Positions 22,070-34,619 of a stretch of 64,000 nt of DNA are shown in pieces. Position numbers and translations under genes: made by a program. Within the stretch, counting starts at the first letter, position 1, and each line of letters opens with the position of its first letter. The stretch is from assembly GCA_001599915.1 (NCBI GenBank), contig BCIG01000035.1, forward strand, positions 85,590 to 149,589. The letters are read 5' to 3'. The stretch is from Symbiotaphrina buchneri (lineage: Eukaryota; Ascomycota; Symbiotaphrinales; Symbiotaphrinaceae). The notes beneath the pieces were generated by a model that saw only the letters and a list, made by a program, of their open reading frames with translations, had not been told where the DNA came from and searched no databases.

Positions 22070-23064
22070 CTACTCGTCAGCATGCCAGTCGCAGACAGCC
22101 CAAGGATCGGGCTTGCACGTCTGATTTCCAATCAGTAAACTGCTCAGTCTGAGATAGTTCCAGAAGGGACACTCACCAGACACTGGAGGTCATGGCATGG
22201 AAAAGTTGGACAAATGCCACAGCATGCAGGACAAACGATCTTCTTACATGTCATCTCGGTGCATTGAAGGAAAGTATTCTCGTCTTTGCCATTTGCGATG
22301 AATGTTTTGACTTTCTCGAGCAGTTGTTCAGCTTCTTCCTTGGAGTAGGCGCCAGCCATCCGGCCCTCGACGATAGCAGTCAACTCGTTGACTTTGCAGC
22401 AAGGTGCTTGACAAATCTGACAAGGCCCAATGCACTGGCAGCACCAGATATTCTTAGCAAGCCAGGTGCGTTGGTGGTTCGGGTGGCGCGCTTTTTGACC
22501 GGCTGGATCATAAAGCGTGACAGGACAGTCAAGGATTGTGCGTAACTCCAGAAGCTGTGGAAGGTATTAATGGCATGTGCTGGGAGGACGGACAGGGTGG
22601 TTCGTATAATGGACCAACCTCTTTCTCAGGATTCGGCATCTTGGATGGGGCTTTTAGAACCAGGTCTTGGACTTTGATGAGCTTCGCAGCGCTTGAGAGA
22701 AGAGACTCCACAGAGAAGCCCTTAGGAAGTCGACCTTCGCTGCGGTGGTTGGACTTAGAACGCAGTTTACTAGTATTCGATGCCGGGGAAGTCTCTCTGG
22801 TGTTCGGAGTGGAGTGGAAGCTATCTGTGTCTTAGCCGGAAACATGGTTGCATAGAAGAGTAGAGTAACCTACGAGAAGAGTCTCTTGCGGCCACGTGTA
22901 GGAAGAGAAGGTGGCTGATCATCAACCACAGCTGGAGAGAGCGCCCTCAAGGCTTCTTTAAGGTTGAATGCCGCGTCCGCAAAAGAAGGGCTGGGGTTAT
23001 GTCCACTCCGAATCTGCTCCGAGTCAGTTCCACCACCGGTTTGGTCAGTTGCTTCGTGAGGCAT
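22070..23064 (-). CDS. Uncharacterised Cys-rich protein, possible zinc-binding
   Basis: Four exons (23064-22874, 22820-22619, 22554-22177, 22120-22070) give 273 residues; every join is in phase and GT-AG. Residues 1-130 are polar and Ser/Pro-rich, with one possible helix ('SFADAAFNLKEALRALSP') and 'GRKRLFS' at the end of exon 1. The C-terminal half is Cys-rich. 'LRTILDCPVTLYDPAGQK' is followed by 'WCCQCIGPCQICQAPCCKVN', a charged helix ('SKEEAEQLLEKVKTFIANGK'), 'CTEMTCKKIVCPACCGICPT', then 'CHDLQCLTCKPDPWAVCDWH'. The Cys spacing suggests several metal sites. I do not recognise the family and assign no function. The last exon, encoding the WAVCDWHADE end, is inferred from a strong GTGAGT donor and an in-frame continuation with further Cys; without splicing the protein would end in a short unrelated tail. 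Confidence 0.75.
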
Positions 23065-23759
23065 GTTGAATGATGAAGGTGGATTGAGAAAGGGAGAGGT
23101 GGGTGGAGGAGGGAGAGGGGGATAGAGGAAGGAGAGGGACGAGTAGAGGAGCTGGGAGGAGTAAGGAGCTGGGCCGATGAATGTTCAACGAAGTGGCCCC
23201 AGGGTAAGCAAATGGTTGTTTGGTGGTTAACGAGAAAGCAACATGAACAACGTGAGGCAACATACATCAAACCAAACACCGCCGGATAACTCACCAAGTT
23301 TGTCAATAAGACTGGATGTAGTGATGCAGATACGAAGCTCTTAAGAAAACAAAGTCGCAGCAGAGACTTCTTATACTAGGTTCTATGAAGTCGACGACTC
23401 AGCGTCGACCCAGCGAGCATTTCCACGATCATTCCTCGGTGCTGTTTGCAAGACCATCCTCGGCCCTGTCCTGTGCCGGACAGGTCTAGTCGAACCTGAG
23501 AGACGATACCACGTTACTGAGGCTGAAGCTGCATATCCTTTGCCGTTTCTGTCAAACAGAGTTCTGGTTGGTGAAGTGGCATCAATGCGAGGTCTAAAAA
23601 CATATTGAGAGCATCGACAAGACAGACATCACAAGAAGCATTCGCAGCAGGACTTTCAAGCGTAGAAATGTGGAAATATGTCTCTACCTGCGCTGTGTAC
23701 TCATGGTGTCTCGTAATATCACGTTTAACGCCAACCGCAATCCATCATACATGCTTCCT
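23065..23759. promoter_or_regulatory. Upstream region of Cys-rich gene with polypurine tract
   Basis: About 0.7 kb between the Cys-rich gene start and the UBC13 stop. Positions 23073-23172 are almost pure purine on the plus strand, so the minus-strand leader or promoter is a long CT-rich tract, as often seen at fungal transcription starts. No gene seen. Confidence 0.55.
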
Positions 23760-24373
<614 letters not shown>

Positions 24374-25209
24374 GTCTGCCTGATCTTACTGGCTTAATTT
24401 CGATGACTCCAATAGTTGAATGATGGACTTAGAAGGAACTAAGACGCCGCCGAGTTTATATAACCACGGAGAATGTCGAAAGGTCCAGCGGTCAGAAGGC
24501 CCTAAGAGGGAGTATCCTGATGTGTGCAGATGAGGTCTTATCAACAGTCCACTTTGGGAGCTCAGCCAATATGTCACAAATCGAGAATGAGTGTAGAGAT
24601 TTACGCTTCCGGCTGTTCTTGGAGTAGAGGAGCACAGAAACTACCGTGATGAGATGGGAATGCCGGGGTGGACCTGAGTTTCGTTTGAGAGCAAGCGAAT
24701 AAGGTAATGAAGATTGTTCACCGGAGCTCCGCCGCTAGCTTGGTGGACGTTGGAGGATGTTGCAATGCACGTGACATTGACATCCACGCACCGGACCTCT
24801 AGCTTCATACGGAGCGTGCAGCCGGGAAGTGACCTCGCTACCTCAGATAAGATTGCGCAAGAGGCTTAGCTAGGTAGCCGTACCGCACATCTCAAGTTCC
24901 AAAGACAGATGCAATACTTCCTTACCTAACTCATGAGATATCACATAGAGTCCAGGAGGCCGGCGGGATGGTAGCAAATGCTTCACCAGAAATCGCAACA
25001 AGTGTATAGTCTCTAAATGTTCCACCGGGAATGATGAGTACGTACGTACTCTTTCCGGCGCACAGAGGCCATTGTCCGTTGATGGCACTGCTTGTGTCGG
25101 GAGGCATCATATCCTTCAAGCATATTAGTCGCATAGGGGAATCGATTCAATAATCTGAAATCCAAGCGTTTGGGTTCTGCGTCAGGAACTCCAGGGACCC
25201 CGAGCCATC
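24374..25209. promoter_or_regulatory. Divergent promoter region UBC13 / SEA3
   Basis: 836 nt between two divergent start codons. Short frames on the minus strand show no family features. It presumably carries both promoters. Confidence 0.5.
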
Positions 25210-28200
25210 ATGACGAACGAGAATGGGCAATCAAGCCCGACTTCAGCCTTTGACAGCCCCACGTTCGAATTGGATATATCCATACGGGTGGATCAGCCAG
25301 TAGGGTCAGCCTCAATATCACCCGCAGGAAGAGATGTTGTTCTTGCCTCGTACGTGTCACTCCAGAATGACAGCTGGAGCTAGTTCTAATTATTTCATAG
25401 TCGTGAAGGACTACACATCATCGACCTCGATTATCCTTACTCACAACCACGACATCTCCCACATCATACCCCATGGGAGGTAGCCGACGTGCAATGGTCG
25501 CCATTTGCTGCGAGGGACTACTGGGTGGTCAGCACCTCGAATCAGAAAGCCTTAGTATGGAACTTAGCCATGTCTAACCCGCAGGATTCGATCGAGCACG
25601 TCCTCCATGCTCATAGCCGGGCCATCACGGACATAAACTTTTCCGCATCTCATCCGGACATCCTGGCGACATGTGGTGTCGATAGCTTTGTACATTGCTG
25701 GGATTTGAGATATCCGGCGAGGCCTTCGACTACATTCTGTGACTGGTTTGCCGGTGCTACGCAAGTGAAATGGAACAGACAAGACCCTCATATATTGGCC
25801 TCTTCACATGACAAGTTTCTGCGGATATGGGATGATCGTAAAGGGGCTTATCCACTCAAGTCCATTGAAGCACATCGGACGAAGATCTATGGGGTGGACT
25901 GGAATCGTTGGCTACCAGACAAAGTCATCACCTGCTCCCTAGACAAGACTATCAAGTTCTGGGATTACAAAAGGGAAGATGTCCCAGAGAGAGTGATACA
26001 GACGCCTTTCCCTGTCTGGAGAGCGAGGCATACGCCATTCGGATATGGCTTGCTCGCTATGCCTCAAAGAGGCAATAATGACCTCCATCTGTACGACCGC
26101 CGTCTCCACGATGAGGAACCGAAAGAAGCCGCAGCTTCGCCCGTGCACGTCTTCGATGGACATAAAGCTCAAGTAAAAGAATTTCTCTGGAGGCCGCGCG
26201 GTACCATAGAAAATGGGGTAGAAGAACGGGATTTTCAACTGATATCTTGGGGAGCAGACAAAGAGCTGCGTCTTCATAGGGTGGATCAAGAAACAACCAG
26301 GCTAGTAGGACATGAGAAAGGTAGGCCTGTGGACATGTCGATAAACCTTACCCGCAAAGGGGCGGTATATAGGACTTTCAGAGAGCAAGCGTCTCGATCC
26401 GCCGACGGCAATGCTAGTAGGTTACCCATCTCAGTAGGCCCGACCTTGGGAGCCCTCAGTGCTGGTATGAGCAAGGCCCCTGTTCCTGGTTCTAGGGCTT
26501 GGACTGAAGGGGGTTTCATGAGTTCTGGCGCTCGTATGCAGCGCATAACTGCTTCTAAGAAAGAGAGCAACCCTATCACCTGGATGCAGGGTGTCAGGAT
26601 TGGCAAAGGTAATGACACCGGCTTTACTGGAAAAGCCTCGCTCATACCCAGGGCTACTAATCCAACCGGTCCATGGGATGCGCCTGAAAGCCTCGAAGAT
26701 GAGATCACCAATGTTGGAGGAAGGTTCAGCAAAGTAACTTTCGAGGAGGTCAGCATCCAGGAGAGGAGGGCCACAATCTCGCTGAACGGCCCTTGGGGCG
26801 ACGGTGGTCGGGTAGGCTACATCAAGATGCAATTACGCTTCCCAAAGGACTATCCGGAATCATCACCGCCATTGTTCAAGTTGGAAAAGACATCATCAAT
26901 CTCTGACGAAACGTTCAACAATCTCTCCAAGAATCTGCTGATAATCTCTAAGAGCTGGGCCTTGAAGGGATGCGGATGCTTGGAAGCCATTCTCCGGTAC
27001 CTCCTCGGCGAATATGGTCTGGAGGAGAGCAAGCCAAGGAGTCCCAGTGATCGAGATGACATTATAGGTCAACTGGATAGACAGGATCGGGAAAGTTCCA
27101 GCGACGAAGAGGATGATCATCTTGGCGGACTCACCAAGGTCCATTCGCAGGACATAGACACAAGTGGATCTCTACCGATGCCCCGACTTTCTGGCAACAC
27201 AAATGTGCCGCTTCCAAAGGCCTGTGGCGCAAGTTTTGCGCATGATGGCCGCTTAATCTGCTTTTTTTCCCCCAAAGAAGAGAAACATCGGTCGCTACTT
27301 ACGTCAATTCATCTGAGAGATGGCGAGAAGCTTTCAAAAGGCCGAGAGATCTTTGAGGGTTTTGGCAGGTTGCACACCAGATCACCGGGCACTCGGCAGA
27401 AGATCACTTCCCTTACTGAAGAGGATGCTGGAGATTCATCGGACACGTCCTTAACATCATTGTCGAGCTCCTCCAGTTCATCGGAAGGCACGAGTGCCGT
27501 GCCGGACCGTTATCGTCCAGCACTCGCCCTTCGTTTCCAGCGTAAGGCATCCACCGATCACTCCCAAAGGTCGAGTGCCGGAACGGCGGGTGGGAGACTT
27601 GGGGAACCGAAGCGGAAGAATATCATCACCATTCGTAACCTGGAAGAACTTCTCCCAAGCAAGAAACACCTTGCTGAAGAATATGCCATATTTGGGGAAG
27701 GCTCGGACGTGTGCAGACACAATGCAGAAGTAGCTGCAAAACATGGGCACATGGAGCTCGCGGATGTCTGGGAGTTTGTCCGACTGATTCTCTACAACCA
27801 GGTGCCGTTGGAGATCTTGCCGCAAAATCTTCGGCGAGAGCACGTACTTACCATAGCGCGTCAAGCAGTACGTTCTGCTGAAGACAGGGAAGATAGTGGC
27901 GTGGAGCTATCATCAGACGGTGACCACGAAGCGGACTTAAAAGGCCGAGTCAAATGGGGTCACCATCCGCTTGGTGGGAACTGGTTTATCGAAACCTTGT
28001 AGGTGCCGCTATCGAGATGAGTGCAGATTTTGCCTCTAACAGATATCAGGTTCCAGTATTTCGAGCAGCAAGCGGATGTGCAAATGCTAGCTATGCTAGC
28101 CTGTATGTTTAGCGAACCAGAAGCCAAAGAGGGTGTTTCTAATGCCATGATGCATCTGCAACAACAGGTACGTTGTTTGCATAAGCTCAACTTGACAGGA

Positions 28201-29521
28201 TTGACGATGGTAGGAAATCCCAATGTCAATGAAGAGCCCTGCCTACTCATTGGACTATTTTCCGTCAGTGGCCATTGCATGGAGTCTATACCAAGCTCCT
28301 GACTCGTTGCCCCCGACTCCTACCATAGCCCATACGCCTCTTGGTACGCACGGATCTGCAAGTTCGTCGAATGGGCTGTGGGGTAGCGATCCGGTTACGC
28401 CTTATGCGAGTGAACTGAACCCTCCCGGGAGCTATTTCAATACCCGCACTGGTTCTGTACGGCAGACTCAGAGCCTATCTGCTTCACCCGACCAATATCA
28501 GGGACTTCGACGGTCTGAGTCTACACCCACAGGTAGCTTTGCAACAGCCCCATCGCAACATGCGTCCACCCCTTCGAGTGCGTCCCCGCCTGAGCAGAGA
28601 AAGAAAAGGATTAGCCTCGCGGATAATGTTGCTGCGCCTTTCTCTGCAAGCGGTGTCACCTGGGGAGCAAACACCTTTTTCGGCCGCAGCCCGACAAACA
28701 AGGAGCCTTCCATAAGGCCCGAAGATGCTGCGTCCAGGACCGACTCGGAAATCGACGAAGATTCTAATCTTGAAAGAGACCGTCGAGTGACAGTTCAGCT
28801 TAGGAACCAGAACCTTTTCGATGTAGAAGGTCGCCTAAGCGCCCCTCTTCTTGACGCGGCCAAGCCAGGCAGATACAAAGCGTATCGTGAAGGATATGCC
28901 AACCTCTTGTACAACTGGGGTCTCTATCTAACACGTGTGGAGATCTTGAAATTCAATGGCCTCGACCCATATTTCACACTGCCTTCAAGAGAGTTGAAAA
29001 GCTCGGTCATATCAATCGGAAAGAGACGTGTTCCAGGGGCGGAAAACGACCTCTTGGCAGGTATAGGAGTTGCAGCACACTGCATGAGATGTAACACTCC
29101 GCTCAACGGCGAGGGTAGAGGCATTGCTGGAAAATGTCAGGTCTGCCATATCAAGCAGGAGAACCTGATCTGCGTGGTCTGCCAAGAGCTGATTGTAGGT
29201 GTGTATGGGGCGTGCCTCAACTGCGGTCACGTCATGCACTCAGGCTGTCACCGAGAATGGTTTGCTATCCTATCGACACCCCGCGAGCAGTGTCCCACTG
29301 GCTGTGGCTGTTACTGTCCGGATCTCGCCACCGTAGCTACGGTAGACGTGTCTCCGGTTGAAGAGGGAGGCCAGGCGGAGGCAGATCGTATGACGGTCCA
29401 AGTGGATGAAGAAGACGAGCTCGATGAATCAGGGTGGGAACATCTTGAAGGGGCCTTGGGCAGGGGAATAGGGGCTGGATTGAGCCGTGGTCTTGATTCC
29501 AAGTCTGCATCCCGGTCTTGA
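25210..29521 (+). CDS. SEA3: SEA/GATOR2 complex subunit Sea3 (Mtc5, WDR59 homologue)
   Basis: Four exons (25210-25349, 25401-27998, 28050-28167, 28214-29521) give 1387 residues. An N-terminal WD40 propeller occupies about residues 50-330 ('RAITDINFSASHPDILATCG', 'VHCWDLRYPARPSTTFCDWF', 'TKIYGVDWNRWLPDKVITCS', 'DKTIKFWDYKRED'). An RWD domain follows at about 480-570 ('VGYIKMQLRFPKDYPESSPP'), then a low-complexity middle. A helical region after residue 880 includes 'LFQYFEQQADVQMLAMLACM'. The C-terminal zinc ribbon/RING has paired Cys ('CQVCHIKQENLICVVC', 'GACLNCGHVMHSGCHREWF'). This WD40-RWD-RING order is that of yeast Mtc5/Sea3 and metazoan WDR59, vacuole-associated regulators of TORC1. Splice joins are in phase; the exon 3-4 join reads 'LQQQEIPMSMKSPAYSLD'. 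Confidence 0.93.
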
Positions 29522-29987
29522 ATATATTCTCGCACATAACGGCGTCCAACATCTTGGTGCGGGTGGCATTGGCGTTCAGGTCGTTAGTGTGGGGATTTGG
29601 TGCAGCTGTGATACCCCTGTGTCCTGTATGGTCGGTTGACGATGACTCATACTTGAGAGCATCTGGTACCAGAAATTATGCATCTGAAATATGTATAAAA
29701 CATCCAGTCAGAATTGTCCGGGTCTCCCAGGATGCGACAAACGTATATGGTGCTTGCTTGCCCTGCAATCTGGTGCTCGCTGGCAAGTGAGTTCGGATTG
29801 ATTTAGATAAGATAAGATTAGATAATCAGCTTAGGTGTGCGACCCCGCAATGACATATGGTATGAACTCTCCCCGGCCCGTTGAAGCTAAATAAAGAAAG
29901 CTTCAACGCCTGGGTTCGAGGACAGTACAAGCCAGCAGCATTCGAAACCTCCCTATTGAAACGAACGCTCATCTCATCCAAGACGCA
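29522..29987. other. Intergenic upstream of DJ-1 gene
   Basis: 466 nt between the SEA3 stop and the DJ-1 start, same strand. It should contain the SEA3 3' UTR and the DJ-1 promoter; an AAATAAAG stretch lies about 95 nt before the DJ-1 ATG. No gene seen. Confidence 0.5.
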
Positions 29988-30939
29988 ATGCCGCCTTCAG
30001 CAGTTGTGCTCATCGCTGATGGCTCCGAGGAGATGGAATTCGTAACGCCTTACGATGGTGAGCTCGCTCTCGTTGTTCCCTCATGGTGGCAAGCCCTAGG
30101 CTGACTTTTACTCCAACTACAGTGCTAGTCCGCGCCGGCTTTGACGTCAAGTCCGTAGGAGTAGACCTTAAGAACGGCAGCTACGCAGTGTATGCCCCAA
30201 GGATGTGGTCCCGCAAATTGCCCGCAAACGGCTAATGGATCCCCTCAAACAGCTGCTCCCGCGGGGTCAAGATCACCCCTGATATCTCCTCTGTGGGTCA
30301 GATTGTCAGCAGGGAAAAGACGACTATGACGACGGTATGCAAAGTGGTGGACCCACGACGCCCAACTCACCTTATTAGAGGCAATGAAGGTCGCATTGCT
30401 AACTGCCCGTTCATAGCCAGATGTGCTTATCCTTCCGGGCGGCGCACCGGGGGCAGCAACATTCTGCAAAAGCCAAGATACGCTGAAGTTGATCCAGGCT
30501 TGCAAGCATGATAATAAGCATATCGCCTTCATCTGTGCAGGCACAACGTAGGTCCCCACGCCTGGATGTGGTGGGCAGCATTGTCAGGCTGATCTGGTCC
30601 ACCAGAGCGCTCGTAGAGGCAGCAAAGCAGGCTCCCACCGCGTGGAAGAACAGAGTGACGAGCCACCCTAGTGTGAAAGATCGAATCGTAAAGGATGGCT
30701 GGGACTATGCCCCGGACAATGAGACGGTTGTGGTAGATGGAAAGACTATAACATCGAGAGGGTGAGTGGTCGAACTGTGTTTCTAATCACTGTGCCAGCT
30801 CTTGTTCTAATTGTGACTGCCTTCCCACAGACCAGGCACAGCGTTGCTATTTGCGCTCACGATTGTGGAACAGCTGTTGGGTAAAGAGAAGAGAGCGGAG
30901 GTTGCCAAACCCATGATTACAGGTGAAACTGGTTGGTAG
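29988..30939 (+). CDS. DJ-1/PfpI family protein (glyoxalase III-like)
   Basis: Six exons (29988-30057, 30123-30189, 30253-30334, 30417-30547, 30606-30761, 30831-30939) give 204 residues. The order of DJ-1 landmarks is complete: 'VVLIADGSEEMEFVTPYD' with the conserved Glu, 'VLVRAGFDVKSVGVDL', 'PDVLILPGGAPGAATFCKS', the nucleophilic-elbow Cys in 'HIAFICAGTTALVEAAKQ', the His in 'VTSHPSVKDRIVKDGWDY', and the C-terminal 'GPGTALLFALTIVEQLLGKE'. With Glu, Cys and His all present, methylglyoxal-handling or stress-protective activity is plausible from family knowledge. No targeting signal is seen, so it is probably cytosolic. All introns are GT-AG and in phase. Confidence 0.93.
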
Positions 30940-31066
30940 TGTAACAGTCCTCAATTTTAAGGGTCTTGTCCACAAATGACATCTTTCCACTTGCGATTTA
31001 TTATATATCTAAATGATTTTCCTGACTCGTAGACGCCATGTCCATGCAATGCAGTTGCGTTATATC

Positions 31067-32073
31067 TTAAATCTCTTCCTCAACGTCCACCCCTTCTTCC
31101 CGATCATCTTCATCATCCTGATCAGACCACGATGCTGATGCTAGGCGACCTTTAGCCTCCACACAAGCGACAAAATCATTGATGCGCCGATTGTAGGCTC
31201 TGATGCGTGCCCATGCAATCGTTTCGGCCGTGCTGGGTACTGTAGAGGATTCTTTCCGCTCGACCTTCGTTACGACGAAATAGATTCTCCCTGGCGTCAG
31301 CTTGGCTCGGTAATTCAGTTCAAGGTCATTAACAGCATCTGTCGCCAATATATCAGCATCACTTGCCGACGTTAAGCAAAAGCATGCAACTTACATGGTT
31401 CGCCAACAATAGCAGCCACCCTCTCCATTGCCTCCTTGAGAACAGTTGCCGCGGTGCCGCCGTGAACCGTCAACGGCCAGCCGCAATGTTCGTTGCCGAA
31501 GACGACCACATCCATCAGGACATTCTCTGTCTCGTTGTACCAACAGCGGTGGTAGAGTAACGGCATCGACCCATACAGCAGGCTGTTCTTCTTGTCGGCT
31601 TGTGGTACGGAGCGCCACACATCAATCTCACGCCATTCGGAATTTCCCAGGAGGAGCGGCATGAGTTGGGGCTCCCAGTGCTTAATGTTCGACTTGGCCA
31701 GTTCGATGGTTATCCGCGAGTTGAACTTGGGGTCAAATAGATACAGGCGAAGCGCATTTCCAGCTAAGAATGAGCCCATGAACAGGGAGAGGAGGATTGC
31801 TCGACCAAGCCATTTCCTCAGGCGCCGGGGTTTCGGAGAGGATGGAGGAGGCGGCGGAGGCAGCTGATGATCTTGTCCTTGTGTGCTCGTGGCACGGAAA
31901 TGTGAAGGTTCGGATCGGACGGGGTGGGTTATGACAATGATAGCGTAGCAGCGCCGGAAGCAGTGCGGAGGTCGCTGCCAACAAGTGTGAGGAGAGTAGA
32001 ATGCGGGCGGAGAAGAATGTAGATGGGATATACTGGCCACTGCAGACAGCAGTGGTGGGCGCAGACCTCTCAT
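31067..32073 (-). CDS. Hotdog-fold thioesterase (PaaI/4HBT-like), probably mitochondrial membrane
   Basis: Two exons (32073-31395 and 31338-31067) give 316 residues. The first 70 residues are rich in Arg, His and Ser with few acidic residues, like a mitochondrial presequence. A Pro-rich linker and one hydrophobic segment ('AILLSLFMGSFLAGNALRL') follow. The hotdog domain contains 'HCGWPLTVHGGTAATVLKEA', with the His-Gly-Gly motif and central helix of PaaI-type thioesterases, then 'LNYRAKLTPGRIYFVVTKVE'. The C-terminus is very acidic. The family hydrolyses acyl-CoA thioesters; the substrate is unknown. The intron join (T/AT, Tyr) is in phase but its exact acceptor is less certain than the rest. 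It is convergent with the DJ-1 gene, 127 nt apart. Confidence 0.82.
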
Positions 32074-32616
32074 CTGAAGGCGGGCCCTTGCCGTTTGGAG
32101 CAGATCGAAATGCCTTCGCAGTACAGAGTAGATATCTGGGAGTTACCGACTACATACGAGCTCCCATATTGAGAAGGTTGGCTTGGAGTCTGCCGCAGGG
32201 TGCATCAAGTTAAGCTCCGTTAGCCTCGGGAAGGTAAATTAAGGTTAGAGAGCACAGACCGCTTGGCGTCATATTCATACAGGGGTCGAAATATCCGCCT
32301 ACACTTTGGCTGTACAGCCCCTGGAAATCCGTTCGAACACTCAGCTGGCCTAGCAACTACGTACTGGAGCGTCCACTTTAGGATTCGATCCCGAATTTAA
32401 TTGACATTCTGAGCGAATCGTAATACGTCTCGTTGCAACTAGCTGCATGAGCAATGAGAAGTGTCGTGGGCGACAGGGTAATCTCTCCCACTATGACTGA
32501 GCCCAAGCCTTGCGCACCTCTCCCTGCCTTCATACGCGATCTTTTGGCGAACAACAACTGCGATCAAGAGATGTGGTGGTCCTGTGTTGAGCGCCATGGC
32601 AGGTGGATTTGATCGC
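32074..32616. other. Intergenic upstream of thioesterase gene
   Basis: 543 nt between the thioesterase start and the BTB gene stop, both on the minus strand. No gene or repeat is recognised. Confidence 0.5.
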
Positions 32617-33704
32617 TCAGACCCTGATAGGTTGACCATTGCCCACGAAATCCATCAAATCTTTGGAGAAATCAGGGCAATCAACCAGCAATTCTCGGAA
32701 GGCCGGCTTGCTGCGTAGATGCTGCAGCATTGAAGCAGCATAGCGGGCCAACAGCATCCTCATCGGATCCTGATGCCATACCTCAATCGCGATTCCCGGA
32801 AACGCATCATCCTTAATGCTCTTGTCGCCTCTGGCTTTGATGGCCTGATTGGCCTCCTGGTTGGCATCCTCTCCGTGCTTCCGCTTGCCTCTCGCAGCCT
32901 GCCTTTTCTCTTTCAGAAGGGTGTCAAAACTAGGTGTGCATCGGTAGACAGTTCGAATCATCTCGTTAATGACATCGACAGAGATGCCGGGGGTTTGCTC
33001 CGTCGTCGAGTCTCCCTTAGTTGGATACCCAGCTGACCGTAATTGATTCGCAAACTTGCGGAATGCCAACTCGCGTAGGTCATCGGCCATGAAGCGGCCC
33101 GCCAGATTATAGACATGGATGTTTACGAGCCAGTGCTTGCAACCTACCGTCGGGGGTCGTAGAGTGACCGAGCAGTTCTTGAGGTTGTAATCGCCGATGT
33201 AACACCATTCAACGAAATGGTCGAATGTCTCGAGAGGCTGATCATCATCCAAACTCAAACTGGCCGACCTCGTGTCGCTCTCCGAGAGATGTGAGTCCAA
33301 CATTGCCGCAAAATACAGCGAGCCTCCCCGAAGAACAGATTCATGAAGACGATACGACTTCTCGGCGTCGTCTTTCGTCACTTTGATAGTCACAATATCG
33401 GAGGTAAAGAGCCTGTGAAACAAGAGGGCCACGTGTAAGTAGCTGTCCAAATGAAATGGCAGAAGTTAGGCAAGGACGTACTCTGCAAACCTCACTTTCA
33501 CAGGTGGCTCCACTTTATGCTGCCCTTGAGATTCCCACTTCGGCTTGTCGGCTGCGCAAGCTGCACAGACACGCCCGAGTTGGGCACACGTGAAGCACTG
33601 TCCTCCCCGGAATTCTCTGAGTTTAAGATGCAAGAGAGGTCCACGTTGGAGCACTCGGCCAGCATGGGGTTCACCCGCTCGGGGGCTATGCGAGCTTCCT
33701 CCAT
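32617..33704 (-). CDS. BTB/POZ-domain protein
   Basis: Two exons (33704-33502 and 33412-32617) give 332 residues. The join over a GTGAAA...TTTCACAG intron gives 'GSIKWSHLLFTSDIVTIKVT'. The BTB fold is recognised from 'SDIVTIKVTKDDAEKSYRLH', 'ESVLRGGSLYFAAMLDSH', 'ETFDHFVEWCYIGDYNL' and 'HVYNLAGRFMADDLRELAF'. After it come a helical stretch and a basic segment ('KRQAARGKRKHGEDA'). Fungal BTB proteins of this size are numerous and mostly uncharacterised; some may be substrate adaptors for Cul3 ligases, which cannot be told from sequence. A 20-residue insert before 'NIHVYNLAG' might hide a further intron, but I found no consistent splice pair there. Confidence 0.78.
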
Positions 33705-34619
33705 CGACAGGCATCCTTCCTGTCATGTCACGGGTGATGATGATCGGTAAAGGAGTTTTACAAACTCAAAATGCTGTTCGTATAATCTTCTGAAGCTCTC
33801 CAGTGATGTCGGACTTCCAATCGGGGGAGGTAAAGCGAGGCAGGTTTCCCTGCTTTAGAGTGAAGAAGCAGGTAGACCTTTGAGATTCAGGTGGACGACT
33901 GCAGTGATGATCGTGTAGCTTGTTCGATGTCCTGACGAGTTCAAGAGATTCTCGTATGCGCAGTCACCAGGAAGGATCAACGGAACACGACTTGAATGGG
34001 TTGGGCACGCGGTGCTTGCTGTAACAAGTATTCTGGAAGTCCAGCTTGAGGGAAGGAGAAGAAGCAAGAGGTGAAACTGTGGTAAATAGGCACATGAGAT
34101 GGGAACGTGACAAGTAGATGTGAGGAGCTGAAATGCTTTTGATGATGAGTACCACACACATAACAGTGAATGGTTTGAACAGTGAATTTTCAGCATTAAG
34201 AGTCTGATGCTTTGCCGCACCAGCCTGATGATCGTGTCCAGATTGTGCTCTTGAGATTGACCACAATTGCTTCTCAATTCCAGTCTCTCACCAAAGCTAT
34301 ACCTGGGTTACAATTACTCCTGAGCCACTCAAGAGGATGGCTTTCAGCTCAGCAACGGTCATCTCCAATTTTTCAGGACTGGGCCTAGAGAAAATAACGA
34401 AATGATCATTGCGAGCTACCAGGTTTTATGGTTTGTAATTTTGCCCAAATTCTGGAATTGTGGTTTGGTTTCAAGCCATCCAGTTTGGAAGTCTTGTACA
34501 CTCAGGGGAACAGAATTTATGGAGGACCCGAATTGAAATACCATCCCGGCTTACTTGCTGTTTTGAGCTCATCAATTTACCTGATGAACGACAACGAGAC
34601 CTTCCTCAACCGGCTATTT
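33705..34619. other. Intergenic upstream of BTB gene
   Basis: About 0.9 kb between the BTB gene start and the glutamate decarboxylase stop. Several short minus-strand frames occur; none shows a family signature. No other feature seen. Confidence 0.5.
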
